64,000 bases of DNA from Cyanobacteriota bacterium (GTDB taxonomy: Bacteria > Cyanobacteriota > Cyanobacteriia > CACIAM-69d). Shown here one piece after another: positions 35,788 through 45,922 of the stretch. The first letter of the stretch is position 1, and the number at the start of each line of letters is the position of its first letter. The notes beneath the pieces are model-generated. The model saw nothing but the letters and a program-made list of their open reading frames with translations. It was not told the origin of the DNA and did no database searches. A program made the position numbers and the translations under genes. The stretch lies in contig JAKRSF010000006.1 of the NCBI GenBank assembly GCA_022402445.1, forward strand, positions 584,540 through 648,539, read 5' to 3'.

Positions 35788-38673
35788 ATGAAATCCATCA
35801 TTTGGCAACAGAATCCTTGGCGGAGGATGCTCCTATTCGGGGTGTCCCTGGGCCTGGTGATGGGGCTGAAGCAGGGGGTGATTGCGCGGGGGCCGTTGGG
35901 GGGGGCGGCGGTGCCGGATCGGGAGCTGGGCGATCGGTGTGCGGCGTGGGTGGGCCTTGGGGTGGGGGCTGGGGCGGGGTTGGGCCTCCTGGTGGCGATA
36001 GGGGGTAGAGCGCGGCGGCGGGGTGCCCTGGGGGGCGGGGCCGGGGCGGGGGTGATGCTTGATGGGGCGGCGGTGGGCCTGGTGGCGCTGGATTTGGCGG
36101 GGCAGGTGCTGGAGGTGAATCGGGCGGCGGCGATCGCCCTGGGGGTGGCGGCGCGATCGCTGGTGGGGCAGCCCTGGGTGAGTCTGCTGGGGGCGGGCGA
36201 TCGCACGGCCTTTGAGGCCCGGTGTCGGGCGCTGTTTTCGGCCCAGTTGGAGGCCCTAGGACGTGAGGATCCGACGGAGCATCCCCAGACGGGAGAGGCG
36301 GCGGCGCAGCGCGATCAGCCCCTACGGCAGCGGTTGATGGTGCCCCAGGGGGACGAGGGGGAGCCGGAGGGGCCAAGGCCAGGGACGCCATTGCGGGAGG
36401 TTTCCTGTGCGGTCCATCTGGCCCTGGTGGGCGATCGCCGGGGACGGCCCAGTTATTTTCTGCTGACCCTGATGCCCCTGGGCGATCGCGGGGGCCAGGA
36501 ATCCCTAGAAGTGGGCAATGAGCAGCGCTACCGCGAACTGGTGAACCGGCTGCGGGAGGTGGTATTCCAGGTGGATGGCCAGGGCCGCTGGCGGTTCCTG
36601 TCGCCCGCCTGGGAACGGCTGCTGGGCTATCGGGTGGCGGACAGTTTGGGGCGATCGGTGAAGGATTTTCTACACCCGTCCCACACGCAGACGGCAATGA
36701 TCTGTATGCAGGAGCTGCTATCGGGGGCAAAGCCCTGGTGTCGGCGGACCTTGCAGTTTGTGGAAAGCAGTGGGGCGGTGCGCCATGTGGAGATTTTTGC
36801 CCAGCCGGAGCGGAATGCGGCAGGGGCCATCATCGGCATTGCGGGCAGTTTGGATGATGTGACGGAGCGCTTCCAGACGGAGGACGCCCTGCGGTCGAGT
36901 GAGGAACGGCTGCGGGCGCTGTTCGAGCAGGCGGCGGTGGGCATCGGCCAATTGACCCGCTCGGGGCACTACATTCAGGTGAACAATAAGTTCTGTAGTT
37001 TGGTGGGCTACAGCGCGGAGGAAGTCCGGACGATGACGTTTCTGGACTTGACCCATCCGGCGGATCGCGATCGCAACCGCGCCCTAGCGGAACAGCTTTG
37101 GAAGGGGCAAATCCCGTCCTATTCCATTGAAAAACGCTTTGTCCGCAAAAATGGCAAGGTGCAGTGGGTGAACGTGACGGTTTCCCTGGTTTCCCATGGC
37201 GATCGCGGGGCGGAAAGCTGGACCCTGGCGATCGTGGAGGACATCAGCGGCCGCAAGCAGGCGGAGGAGCAGCTCACCTACAGCGCCTTTTATGATCAGT
37301 TGACGGGGTTGGCGAACCGCAATCTATTTGTGACGCGACTCCAGGGGGCCTTGCAGCGGGTGGTGGAGGGGGAAATTTTTGCCCTGCTGTATATCGACCT
37401 CGATCGCTTCAAGGTGGTCAACGACAGTTTGGGTCACCAGGCGGGGGACGATTTGATTGTGCAGATTGCCCAGCGGCTCCAGGGCTGTGTGCGCTGCAAT
37501 GACACGGTGGCGCGGCTGGGGGGCGATGAGTTTGCGGTGCTGCTCGAACTGGCGGTGGAGGAGGCGGAGGCGATCGCGATCGCGGAGCGCATCCAAACCA
37601 CCCTGCGACAGCCCTTTCGGATCCATGAGCACGACTTCTACAGCAGCGCCAGTATCGGCGTGGCCTTCAGCAACAATCCCCACACGGGCCGCCCCTACGA
37701 AAGCTGGGAGGCCATGATGCGGGACGCGGACATCGCCATGTATCGGGCCAAAAATGGCGGACGGGCGCGCTGCTGCGTCTTCGAGGGGCCAATGCACCAC
37801 CGCACCCTCACCCAACTGAACCTGGAGGCGGATTTGCGGCAGGCCATGGCCCGCCAGGGGCTCGATGTACATTTTCAGCCGATTGTGGCCCTGGCGGACC
37901 TGCGGCTGGTGGGCTTCGAGGCGCTCCTGCGCTGGGAGCATAGCCAGTGGGGGCCGGTGTCGCCAGCGGAATTTGTGCCGGTGGCGGAGGAGACGGATCT
38001 GATTGTGGAGCTGGGGGAGTGGGTGCTGCGGGCGGCCTGCCAGCAGATTCGCGCCTGGCGGATGGCGGGGGTGTTGCAGCCGGAGATGACGGTGGCGGTG
38101 AATGTGTCGGGGCGGCAGTTTGAACGGCTCAATTTTGGCGATCGCGTGGGGGAAATTGTGCGGAATGCGTCGATCGCGGCGACCCACCTGCGGCTAGAGG
38201 TGACGGAAACCGCGATCGCCCAGCAGCACAAATCCGCCGCCGCTATCCTGAGCCAACTGCGGGAAATGGGCATCCGTTCCAGCATCGACGACTTCGGCAC
38301 GGGCTACTCCTCCCTGAGCCGCCTCCACAAATTCCCGGTGGACCTGCTCAAGATCGATCGCTCCTTCGTCAAACGCATGGCCACCTCGGAAGACGGCCGC
38401 GAAATTGCCCGCACCATCGTCAACCTCGCCCGTAGCCTCAACCTCAAAACCGTCGCCGAGGGCATCGAAACCCCCCAACAGCTCCAGCAATTGCAGGCCA
38501 TGGGCTGTGACTACGGCCAGGGCTACTTCTTTGCGCCGGCCCTTGAACCCCAGGCGGCGACGATGCTGCTAGAGCAGGGCCATGGGGCCTTTCAAGAAAC
38601 CTGGCAGCGGCTGGCGATCGCCCCATCGGCCCCCGCCACCCCGGAGCGGGACCAGAAGGCCAATCCCGAGTAG
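35788..38673 (+). CDS. PAS-GGDEF-EAL c-di-GMP signalling protein
   Basis: This is a protein of about 961 residues. An N-terminal hydrophobic pair (MLLFGVSLGLVMGL and VGLGVGAGAGLGLLVAIGG) suggests a membrane anchor. Three PAS-like domains follow (VGLVALDLAGQVLEVNRAA; EVVFQVDGQGRWRFLSPAW; VGIGQLTRSGHYIQVNNKF). The GGDEF domain has LARRLGGDEFAVL-type signature RLGGDEFAVLLE with an RxxD inhibitory site (RCND) five residues before it; the EAL domain has FEALLRWEH and DDFGTGYSSLSRL. Both catalytic motifs look intact, so it could make or break c-di-GMP. A TTG at 35779 is an alternative start. The first 200 residues are very GC-rich and poorly conserved in pattern. Confidence 0.92.
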   Translation: MKSIIWQQNPWRRMLLFGVSLGLVMGLKQGVIARGPLGGAAVPDRELGDRCAAWVGLGVGAGAGLGLLVAIGGRARRRGALGGGAGAGVMLDGAAVGLVALDLAGQVLEVNRAAAIALGVAARSLVGQPWVSLLGAGDRTAFEARCRALFSAQLEALGREDPTEHPQTGEAAAQRDQPLRQRLMVPQGDEGEPEGPRPGTPLREVSCAVHLALVGDRRGRPSYFLLTLMPLGDRGGQESLEVGNEQRYRELVNRLREVVFQVDGQGRWRFLSPAWERLLGYRVADSLGRSVKDFLHPSHTQTAMICMQELLSGAKPWCRRTLQFVESSGAVRHVEIFAQPERNAAGAIIGIAGSLDDVTERFQTEDALRSSEERLRALFEQAAVGIGQLTRSGHYIQVNNKFCSLVGYSAEEVRTMTFLDLTHPADRDRNRALAEQLWKGQIPSYSIEKRFVRKNGKVQWVNVTVSLVSHGDRGAESWTLAIVEDISGRKQAEEQLTYSAFYDQLTGLANRNLFVTRLQGALQRVVEGEIFALLYIDLDRFKVVNDSLGHQAGDDLIVQIAQRLQGCVRCNDTVARLGGDEFAVLLELAVEEAEAIAIAERIQTTLRQPFRIHEHDFYSSASIGVAFSNNPHTGRPYESWEAMMRDADIAMYRAKNGGRARCCVFEGPMHHRTLTQLNLEADLRQAMARQGLDVHFQPIVALADLRLVGFEALLRWEHSQWGPVSPAEFVPVAEETDLIVELGEWVLRAACQQIRAWRMAGVLQPEMTVAVNVSGRQFERLNFGDRVGEIVRNASIAATHLRLEVTETAIAQQHKSAAAILSQLREMGIRSSIDDFGTGYSSLSRLHKFPVDLLKIDRSFVKRMATSEDGREIARTIVNLARSLNLKTVAEGIETPQQLQQLQAMGCDYGQGYFFAPALEPQAATMLLEQGHGAFQETWQRLAIAPSAPATPERDQKANPE

Positions 38674-38837
38674 GTCGAATCGCGGTGCCCGGTGCCGCCC
38701 CCCAGGACACTTCTGGCCCGGTTCTAGGGGATTCTAGGCCGTTTCTCGGTGCCCCCCAGGGCGATCGCCCCGGCCCGCACCCGGAAAACCCGATATCCTG
38801 GCAGGTGAAGTTTTTTTAAGATTGGCCGACCCCCACC

Positions 38838-39590
38838 GTGCTGCGACTGATCACCGATTTTGACGGCCCCGTCATGGACGTTTCCGAGCGTTATTACCGG
38901 GTCTATCGCTACTGTTTAGAGCGTTTGAGTACGCCGGACGGCCCGCCCCTGCGGGTGCTATCGAAGGCGGAATTTTGGGATTGTAAGCGGGCTCAGGTGC
39001 CCGAGCGGGAAATTGGTCAGCTTTCGGGCCTCGATGAAGCGCGATCGCTGGAATTCGCCCGCCTGCGCCGCGAGACGGTCCATACCCTGCCCTACCTTGT
39101 CCACGATGGCCCGGTGCCCGGTGCGGTGGCGGCCCTTGAGCGCGCCCAGGCCCTCGGGTGGGATTTGGTGGTCATGACCATGCGTCGGGTGCGGGAATTG
39201 GACGATGCCTTCAATCGCCACGATCTCGGACGCTTTTTTCCGGCGGCGGGGCGCTATTGCTTGGCGGATGACTACGTAAAAACCAGGGACGTCGAAGACA
39301 AGCCGAAGCTTATGGCGCGGGCGATTGGGGAGTTATCTCCAGCGGCGGCCACCTGGATGGTGGGGGATACGGAGGCGGATATTGCGGCGGCCCGGGCGGG
39401 CGGAATTCCGATCATTAGCGTCCTCAGCGGCATTCGCAATCGCGATCGCCTCGCCGCCCACCAACCGGACGCGATCGTTGACAATCTAGATGCGGCCATT
39501 GATTTCATCTTGGCGCGCAGGGCGGTGGCAGGAGGATTACCCCAAACGGTGTCTTCCCCCGTGCAGCCGCTTCAGTCATCGGTGGGTTAG
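38838..39590 (+). CDS. HAD-family hydrolase
   Basis: This 250-residue haloacid dehalogenase-type phosphatase starts at a GTG. Motif I is LITDFDGPVMDVSE, with a Pro-Val in place of the more common TLxD; motif II lies in LVVMTMRR; motif III is the Lys of VEDKPKLMA; motif IV is WMVGDTEADIAAARAGG. The cap is helical (C1 type). A phosphoglycolate phosphatase-like or nucleotidase role is possible, but the substrate is not deducible. It precedes the DUF4332 gene by about 30 bases on the same strand, so the two are probably co-transcribed. Confidence 0.88.
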   Translation: MLRLITDFDGPVMDVSERYYRVYRYCLERLSTPDGPPLRVLSKAEFWDCKRAQVPEREIGQLSGLDEARSLEFARLRRETVHTLPYLVHDGPVPGAVAALERAQALGWDLVVMTMRRVRELDDAFNRHDLGRFFPAAGRYCLADDYVKTRDVEDKPKLMARAIGELSPAAATWMVGDTEADIAAARAGGIPIISVLSGIRNRDRLAAHQPDAIVDNLDAAIDFILARRAVAGGLPQTVSSPVQPLQSSVG

Positions 39591-39617
39591 GGGTTTTGTT
39601 GCCCCAGGAGGAAGCCC

Positions 39618-40100
39618 TTGAAAAGCTGTTTTTGGTCCCTCGATCGCTTACCCGGTCTGACGGAGAGCGATCGCGAGGGATTGGCAACCCTGGCGATTAC
39701 CAACAGTCAACAGTTGCTCCAGCGGGGGGCGACGGTGGAGGCGCGGCGAATGATCGCCCAGACCCTCCATCTCCATGAACACCATGTCCACAAGTGGGTG
39801 GTGCTGGCGGATTTAGCGCGGGTGCCCAGTGTGGGCGATCGCCACTGCGGTCTGCTGCTCCACGCGGGGGTGACCTCGACGGTGCAGCTTGCCCAGGCGT
39901 CCGTGGGGCGGCTCCATCGGGACCTGGTGCGGTTCCATGTGACGCTCTACCACCACCGGCGCTGGTGTCCGGCCCGGACGGATACGGAGCAGTGGATCGA
40001 GGATGCGCGCCAGTTGGTGCGGACCTGGCAGCAGCGCCAGCGGGCTACGGAGTCGGCGGCGGCGTTTGCGGGGGCCGGGGCGGCGATCGCGGTGCCCTAG
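39618..40100 (+). CDS. DUF4332 (helix-hairpin-helix-like) protein
   Basis: Translation probably starts at the TTG at 39618, because AGGAGGAAG lies directly before it and no in-frame ATG precedes the conserved part. The 160-residue protein has a first unit LPGLTESDREGLATLAITNSQQLL and a second DLARVPSVGDRHCGLLLHAGVTSTVQLAQ; both resemble the helix-hairpin-helix repeats of DUF4332. The C-terminus ends in an Ala/Gly-rich tail. Such repeats often bind DNA without sequence specificity; the role here is unknown. Confidence 0.8.
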   Translation: MKSCFWSLDRLPGLTESDREGLATLAITNSQQLLQRGATVEARRMIAQTLHLHEHHVHKWVVLADLARVPSVGDRHCGLLLHAGVTSTVQLAQASVGRLHRDLVRFHVTLYHHRRWCPARTDTEQWIEDARQLVRTWQQRQRATESAAAFAGAGAAIAVP

Positions 40101-40122
40101 GGGGTTCTAGGGAGCCCTAGCC

Positions 40123-40783
40123 CTAGCTGTGGATGCGGGGATGGGGGTGGAGGGTGTCAAGGATCTGGTGCTCGATGCGGGCCAATTCCCCGAGGCGGGT
40201 TTGGACGATCGTGCGATCGTAGTACCGATCCGCCAGGAGCCAGTAGACGCCATAGTGGCGTGCTTCGGAGGCCATCAACCCCCGATAGAAGGCGGCCAGT
40301 TGCGGGTCGGGGCAGTGCTGTCCCAACAGGCCGAGCCGTTCGTGGCTGCGTGCTTCGATGAGGCCGGCCACCAGGAGGCTATCGAGGAGCCGCTCCGGTT
40401 CCTGCCGCCGGATTTGCGATCGCAGGGCGCTGCCGTAGGGGGGGGGCTGCCGGTGCTCGCAGGGGGACGCCCCGCCGCTCTAGCCAGCGGTTGACCTGTG
40501 CAAAGTGTTCGAGTTCTTCCACGGCGATCGCCGTCAGTTCCTGCACCAAATCCGGCTTGCTGGGATACTGGGCCATCAGTTGCAGGGCCACCGCTGCCGC
40601 CTTGCGCTCACATTGGGCATGATCGAGCAGGATTTCATCGAGGTTGCTGAGGGCTTGGGCGAGCCAGCGATCGCTCGATGGGGCCTGAAGAAAGCGGATC
40701 ATCGGCAGTGCGTCAGTGGATGGGGCGGTTGGGGGGGCCATGGTTTCAGGATTTCTCAAGTTGGCTAGGGTTGATTCAATCAT
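40123..40783 (-). pseudogene. miaE: MiaE, tRNA-(ms2io6A)-hydroxylase, frameshifted in a G9 tract
   Basis: MiaE is a non-haem di-iron enzyme that hydroxylates ms2i6A37 in tRNA. The first frame has the iron-binding helices (DEILLDHAQCERKAAAVALQ; IAVEELEHFAQVNRWLERRG) and then loses homology. The second frame resumes at YGSALRSQIRRQEPERLLDS and LLVAGLIEARSHERLGLLG, with the second E/H ligand set in SEARHYGVYW. The break is at a run of nine G on the plus strand (40438-40446); eight would restore one frame of 219 codons. So this is a 1-bp insertion in a homopolymer, a possible phase-variable tract, or a sequence error. Start could also be 40741 or 40702. Confidence 0.88.
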
Positions 40784-40827
40784 GGGCTGGGGGGGCTAGG
40801 GGGCGATCGCGGCTCCCTAACAGTTCC

Positions 40828-41238
40828 CTACTCGATCCATTTCGGTTGACCTAGGGCGCGAATGGTTGCTTGGACGGTATCTTGAAATCCTTGAATCGTC
40901 ATCAACAATACGGCTCGTTCCGCCTCGGATATGCCCGCATCTTGCATAACCATTTCTCGAATTGTGATCGTTTGAATATTTGAGATGCAGTTGGAAACCA
41001 GCCAGACCAAATCACGTTCTTGGCCTGCCGTCAGATATCGACCTGACTCTTTAAATCTAGATAATCCTTCATCCGTATGAAAATCCAGAGTTCTATATGT
41101 ATTTTCTGCGGATTGAAAAAGGCTATGAACTAATTTGTAGGAAATGCTCTGGGTGCCCAAGGTCGAAATTTGATCGCGCGTCAGCGTGTAGAACTGACTG
41201 ACATTGGGCATCATTTCTCGCAATCGAAACTGTTTCAT
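40828..41238 (-). CDS. Hypothetical protein (136 aa), lower GC
   Basis: The ATG at 41238 has GAGG six bases upstream. The product is soluble and predicted mainly helical: QFYTLTRDQISTLGTQSISY, LVHSLFQSAENTYRTLDF, ESGRYLTAGQERDLVWLVSN and AERAVLLMTIQGFQDTVQAT. No family is recognised. Its codon use is more AT-rich than the flanking miaE and alaS genes and it holds no HIP1 site, so it may be a more recent arrival or a gene under different selection. It is divergent from alaS. Confidence 0.7.
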   Translation of the reverse strand: MKQFRLREMMPNVSQFYTLTRDQISTLGTQSISYKLVHSLFQSAENTYRTLDFHTDEGLSRFKESGRYLTAGQERDLVWLVSNCISNIQTITIREMVMQDAGISEAERAVLLMTIQGFQDTVQATIRALGQPKWIE

Positions 41239-41457
41239 CTTGAACCTCAGTCTTCTTTTCCTTCGCCGTAACGGCCTCACCGATTATCCCTTGCGTCCAG
41301 GGATTGCCGTCCGCCGCCGCGATCGCCCCCCGCAGACCAGCCCCCAACCCATCCCACCGCCGTATCCCGCCGCCCAACGATCCGGACCCCATCCAAGCTA
41401 AACTCGTAAACTGGATTTATATCGCCCATCCCCATCGCGTCATCGTCGCAGCGTCCT

Positions 41458-44112
41458 ATGTCGTCGTCCCCCGCCCGCCTGTCCGGTCCCGCCATTCGCG
41501 AAAAATTCCTCACCTTCTTCGAGCAGCAAGGGCACAAACGCCTGCCCAGCGCCTCCCTGGTGCCGGAAGACCCGACGGTGCTGCTGACGATCGCGGGGAT
41601 GTTGCCCTTCAAGCCGATTTTCCTGGGCCAGCGGCAGCCGGAAACCCCTCGGGCGACCACCTCACAAAAATGTATTCGCACCAACGACATCGAGAACGTG
41701 GGCCGCACCCAGCGCCACCACACCTTCTTTGAAATGTTGGGCAACTTCAGCTTCGGGGACTATTTCAAGGCGGAAGCGATCGCCTGGGCCTGGAAACTAT
41801 CGACCGATAAAACGGTGGGTTTTGGCCTCGATCCGAAAAACATCGCCGTTAGTGTATTTGAAAGCGACGACGAAGCCTTTGAAATCTGGCGCGACAAAAT
41901 CGGCATCCCTGAAAAGCGCATTCTGCGGATGGGGGAGGCGGATAACTTTTGGGCCTCCGGTCCCACCGGCCCCTGCGGTCCCTGCTCGGAACTCTATTAC
42001 GATTTCCATCCGGAATTGGGGGACGAGGCCATTGATCTGGAGGACGATAGCCGCTTCATTGAGTTCTATAACCTCGTCTTTATGGAACTCAATCGCGACG
42101 CGGATGGCAATTTAACGCCCCTGCAAAAGAAGAATATCGACACGGGTATGGGTCTAGAACGGATGGCCCAAATCCTGCAACGGGTGCCGAATAACTATGA
42201 AACGGATTTGATTTTTCCGATCATTAAAACGGCGGCGGATTTGGCGGGAATTGACTACGCCAAGGCGGACGAAAAAACCCGCATTTCCCTCAAGGTGATT
42301 GGCGACCATGTGCGGGCGGTGACGCATTTGATTACCGATGGGGTGGCCGCCTCTAACCTGGGGCGTGGCTATGTCCTGCGGCGGCTGATCCGGCGGGTGG
42401 TGCGCCATGGCCGTTTGGTGGGCATTGAAGGGGCGTTCATTAAATCGGTGGCGGCGACGGCGATCGCGTTGGCGGAGGAAGCCTATCCGACGGTGCGCGA
42501 TCGCGCGGACCACATCCAAGCAGAACTGGAACGGGAAGAGGCGCAATTCCTAAAAACCCTGGAACGGGGTGAGAAATTGTTGGCGGATATCCTCGCCAAA
42601 AAGCCCAAAACCATTTCTGGGGCCGATGCTTTTACGCTCTATGACACCTATGGGTTCCCCCTGGAATTGACCCAGGAAATCGCCGAAGAGCAGGGTCTCA
42701 CGGTGGATGTGGATGGCTTTGAAGTGGAGATGGAAAAGCAGCGGGAGCGCGCCCGTTCTGCCCATGAAACCATTGATTTGACGGTCCAAGGATCCCTCGA
42801 TGCTTTGGCGGAACAGGTGGAAAAAACCACATTTTTGGGCTATCAATCCACCGTCGCCCAGGAGGCTTTTTCCTGCACCCTTGAGGCGCTCCTGGTGGCG
42901 GGCCAAACGGTCACCACGGCCACGGCAGGGGATGAGGTGCAAATTGTCCTAGATCGCACGCCTTTCTATGCGGAATCGGGGGGGCAAATTGGCGATCGCG
43001 GCTACCTCAGCACGGAAACGGCCCTGGTTCGCATCAACGATGTGCAAAAGGAATCGGACTTTTTTGTGCATTTTGGCCGCATTGAACGGGGCACCCTAAC
43101 CGCTGGCGAAACGGTCAATGCGCGCATTGATGCGGCCTGTCGGCGGCGGGTGCAGGCCAACCACAGCGCCACCCATTTGTTGCAGGCGGCCCTAAAACTG
43201 CTGGTGGATCCGAATATTTCCCAGGCCGGTTCCCTGGTGGACTTTGATCGTTTGCGGTTTGACTTCAATAGTCCTCGGGCCTTGACGGTGGAGGAGTTGG
43301 TCGCCGTGGAGGGGCAAATTAATAGCTGGATCGCCGAAGCTCACGGGGCAGAGGTGGCGGAAATGCCGATCGCCCAGGCCAAGCAAAAGGGCGCGACGGC
43401 AATGTTTGGTGAAAAGTACGGTGATGTGGTGCGCGTCGTAGATTTTCCCGGCGTTTCCATGGAACTGTGCGGCGGCACCCATGTGGGCAATACCGCTGAA
43501 ATTGGCGCATTCAAAATCATTTCGGAAACGGGCATTTCCTCCGGCGTTCGACGCATCGAGGCGGTGTCCGGTCCGGCGATTTTGGACTATTTAAATGTGC
43601 GCGATCGCGTGGTGCGGGAATTGGGCGATCGCTTCAAGGCCAAACCGGAGGAGGTGGTTGATCGCGTCTTTGCCCTCCAGGAAGAATTGAAGGCTAGCCA
43701 AAAGGAATTGGCCGCCCTGAAAGGGGAATTGGCGATCGCGAAATCCGACACCCTCCTGGGCGAAGCGATCGCGGTGGGCGAGTTTTACGTATTAGTGGCG
43801 GACCTGGGCAGCACCGACGCCAAGGCCCTCCAAACCGCCGCCGAACGACTCTGCCAAAAACTCGGTGATCGCGCGGCGGTCGTTCTCGGTTCCATCCCCG
43901 AACCCGACAAGGTGAGTTTAGTGGCCGCCTTCGGGAAAGACACCGTAGCCAAGGGCCTCAAGGCAGGGCAATTGGTGGGGGCGATCGCCAAACTCTGCGG
44001 CGGCGGCGGCGGCGGACGGCCCAACCTCGCCCAGGCCGGGGGCCGCGATGCGTCGAAGCTACCGGAAGCCCTTGACGCGGCCAAAACCCAACTGAAGGAC
44101 GCCCTCGGGTAA
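41458..44112 (+). CDS. alaS: Alanyl-tRNA synthetase
   Basis: AlaS charges tRNA-Ala and edits misacylated Ser and Gly. The 884-residue protein has the class II core ([62 protein letters not shown]), the tRNA-recognition region ([11 protein letters not shown]), the editing domain with [11 protein letters not shown] and CGGTHV zinc-type motifs, and the C-Ala domain with a coiled coil ([20 protein letters not shown]) and a Gly-rich end ([16 protein letters not shown]). All parts are complete and in frame. A strong terminator follows. Confidence 0.98.
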   Translation: MSSSPARLSGPAIREKFLTFFEQQGHKRLPSASLVPEDPTVLLTIAGMLPFKPIFLGQRQPETPRATTSQKCIRTNDIENVGRTQRHHTFFEMLGNFSFGDYFKAEAIAWAWKLSTDKTVGFGLDPKNIAVSVFESDDEAFEIWRDKIGIPEKRILRMGEADNFWASGPTGPCGPCSELYYDFHPELGDEAIDLEDDSRFIEFYNLVFMELNRDADGNLTPLQKKNIDTGMGLERMAQILQRVPNNYETDLIFPIIKTAADLAGIDYAKADEKTRISLKVIGDHVRAVTHLITDGVAASNLGRGYVLRRLIRRVVRHGRLVGIEGAFIKSVAATAIALAEEAYPTVRDRADHIQAELEREEAQFLKTLERGEKLLADILAKKPKTISGADAFTLYDTYGFPLELTQEIAEEQGLTVDVDGFEVEMEKQRERARSAHETIDLTVQGSLDALAEQVEKTTFLGYQSTVAQEAFSCTLEALLVAGQTVTTATAGDEVQIVLDRTPFYAESGGQIGDRGYLSTETALVRINDVQKESDFFVHFGRIERGTLTAGETVNARIDAACRRRVQANHSATHLLQAALKLLVDPNISQAGSLVDFDRLRFDFNSPRALTVEELVAVEGQINSWIAEAHGAEVAEMPIAQAKQKGATAMFGEKYGDVVRVVDFPGVSMELCGGTHVGNTAEIGAFKIISETGISSGVRRIEAVSGPAILDYLNVRDRVVRELGDRFKAKPEEVVDRVFALQEELKASQKELAALKGELAIAKSDTLLGEAIAVGEFYVLVADLGSTDAKALQTAAERLCQKLGDRAAVVLGSIPEPDKVSLVAAFGKDTVAKGLKAGQLVGAIAKLCGGGGGGRPNLAQAGGRDASKLPEALDAAKTQLKDALG

Positions 44113-44160
44113 ATTCTTCTCACAACATCGCGATCGCGACTCCAACACGCCAAAAAATTG

Positions 44161-44201
44161 AACGCACCGGCAGAACTTTTGAGCTGTCCGGTGCGTTTTT
44201 T
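44161..44201 (+). terminator. Intrinsic terminator of alaS
   Basis: A perfect 10-bp stem (AACGCACCGG / CCGGTGCGTT) with a 17-base loop runs into a T-run (44196-44201). The 9-base arm AACGCACCG is identical to that of the hairpin at 2384-2419. Confidence 0.9.
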
Positions 44202-44258
44202 ATCGGTAATTTTTTGGGGCAATGATTGGTTCAAGGAACGCGACGATCAACCGGTCGA

Positions 44259-44858
44259 TCACCCATTATTGCTTGGCCCCTCCAGGCGATCGCTCAACCA
44301 TAGGGACACCAGCAGCCCCACAAAATTTGCCGCACTCGCCGACAGGTTCGCCAACGCCACAAACACATCCAACGGCCGCACAATCTTCGTCGTATCAGAA
44401 ATCGTCGCCCCCGGCGGCTGCGACACCGCCTTCGCCACCAGCACCAGCATCGAAATCCCCGACCCCACCAGGGCGATCGCCATCCCCCCGAGGGCCACAT
44501 ATAGCCCCACCTTCAGCAATTGCAGCGTATCCCCCTTGCGCGGCTGCGGCACCCCCCGATCCTTCCCCAGCAGCCGTCGGGCAATGCGCGTATAGCGGAA
44601 CGACAGGGACGTACTGAACCCCGCCACCCCCACCGCCGCGATCGCCCAGAGCATCGCAAAACTAATCCCCTGGGACGCATTTTCGCCAAAGAGCGCCCCC
44701 GGAATCGCAATCAGCAGCAGGACGATCGTCGTCAGCCCCAGGGCAAACTGCGCCCAAAATCCGAGCCAACCCGCCGTTTGCAGCGCGGCGGCAATGCGTT
44801 GGAGCGACGGCTTCGGACCCTTCGGGCGGTTTGGGGTGGGATTCGGCTGGGCCAGCAT
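44259..44858 (-). CDS. DUF3611 family membrane protein
   Basis: This is a membrane protein of about 199 residues from the ATG at 44858 (MLAQPNPTPNRPKGP). It has four hydrophobic segments: WAQFALGLTTIVLLLIAIPG, GISFAMLWAIAAVGVAGF, VGLYVALGGMAIALVGSG and LANLSASAANFVGLLVSLWL, separated by a basic loop (RYTRIARRLLGKDRGVPQP). The pattern and spacing match DUF3611, found in cyanobacteria and plastids, where function is unknown. It converges with alaS. Confidence 0.82.
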   Translation of the reverse strand: MLAQPNPTPNRPKGPKPSLQRIAAALQTAGWLGFWAQFALGLTTIVLLLIAIPGALFGENASQGISFAMLWAIAAVGVAGFSTSLSFRYTRIARRLLGKDRGVPQPRKGDTLQLLKVGLYVALGGMAIALVGSGISMLVLVAKAVSQPPGATISDTTKIVRPLDVFVALANLSASAANFVGLLVSLWLSDRLEGPSNNG

Positions 44859-45002
44859 GGCAAGGGGCACCGGGAACGGGGGAGGACGTGGGAAACATCC
44901 TAGCAACCCACGCCCCTCGGGAACCTATCGCGTGCGTTGATCCCCCGATCGCGGCCCCATCCGCCCCAATCCCATGGGTGATCGAACCTCCCCGCCTTGC
45001 CC

Positions 45003-45079
45003 CGCGATCGCTGACAGGCCCAAGGTTGAACGGGGTTGTGGCGATCGCGCCGGTTCGGGTTGGGAAACCCAACCCCTAC
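45003..45079. repeat. Dispersed intergenic repeat, copy B
   Basis: This is the second copy of the element at 34498-34575 in the same orientation. The copies share AGGCCCAA, GGTTGAACGG, GTTGTG and GGGAAACCCAACCCCTAC; the middle differs, and here it contains a full HIP1 site. Confidence 0.75.
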
Positions 45080-45102
45080 ATCAACGGCATTGAGAACAGG
45101 TC

Positions 45103-45843
45103 CTAATGCTCGCGGTCCATCAACGGCAGGGTGCGGATATCGAGGCCGGGATGGATGCGGCGGGTTTGCAGGCCCACGGAGCGCGCTCCGACTAAATGCT
45201 GGGCCGTGTCTTCTAAAAATAGGGTCCGGGCCGGATCGAGCTGATTCTCGTCAATCACCCGCTGGAAGAGGCTGCCGTGGGGCTTGCGATCACCGCATTG
45301 GTGCGACAGGTAAACCCGTTCAAATAAATCCCCCCAGGTGGCGTCCGGGCCAGCCCCTTGGCGCAATAGCTCGTCGCAGCGGCTGAGGTGGATCTCGTTG
45401 TTGTTGGATAGCAAAAAGGTGCGCTTTTGGCCCCTGAGGCGGCGTAGCCAGTCAATGCGTCCCGGCGGCAGATGCAAAATCAGGGCATTCCAGGCGTCAT
45501 CGAGGGCCGAGTCGCTGCAACCGCCCCGATCCGCTGGGGCCATGTCCAGCAACGCTCGCAGGCCAGATCGAAACGCGATCGCGTCAATCCGCCCCGTTTC
45601 AAAATCGTCAAAGAGGGGATCCTGCTGGTGCTGGGCGTAGCGATCGCCCACCTCCCCAACGCTAAGGCCACTGAGGGCGCTGAGGGCCGCGATCGTTTGG
45701 CCGTAGTCCAGATCAATGATCACACCGCCCATGTCGAAGATGACCGCATCGATCGCGCCGTAGTCCAACTCTGAGTCCAAATCTGGGCTGTCGAGGGAGG
45801 CGATCGCCGGATCAGCAGGGGAAGAGGGATTAGCGGAAGCCAT
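45103..45843 (-). CDS. HAD-family hydrolase (subfamily IA-like)
   Basis: The ATG at 45843 gives 246 residues. Motif I is IDAVIFDMGGVIIDLD, the DxGGV form typical of YihX-like and epoxide-hydrolase-like HAD enzymes; motif II is RTFLLSNNNEIHL; motif III is the Lys of GDRKPHGSLF; motif IV is TLFLEDTAQHLVGARSVG. A helical cap lies between motifs I and II. YihX of E. coli acts on glucose-1-phosphate, but substrate transfer by homology is unsafe here. The N-terminal 30 residues are disordered and acidic. Confidence 0.87.
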   Translation of the reverse strand: MASANPSSPADPAIASLDSPDLDSELDYGAIDAVIFDMGGVIIDLDYGQTIAALSALSGLSVGEVGDRYAQHQQDPLFDDFETGRIDAIAFRSGLRALLDMAPADRGGCSDSALDDAWNALILHLPPGRIDWLRRLRGQKRTFLLSNNNEIHLSRCDELLRQGAGPDATWGDLFERVYLSHQCGDRKPHGSLFQRVIDENQLDPARTLFLEDTAQHLVGARSVGLQTRRIHPGLDIRTLPLMDREH

Positions 45844-45922
45844 GGCTTGAAAGGGCAAAGGACCAAAATTCCCCACACCCCGCCGGATGGGGGCACGGGG
45901 AACGGATCGGAGTTTGGGCGGA

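Noticed and set aside
37324-38187. Long minus-strand open frame opposite the GGDEF-EAL gene
   Set aside because: The plus-strand GGDEF and EAL motifs are intact here; the opposite frame has His/Arg/Pro-rich shadow composition.
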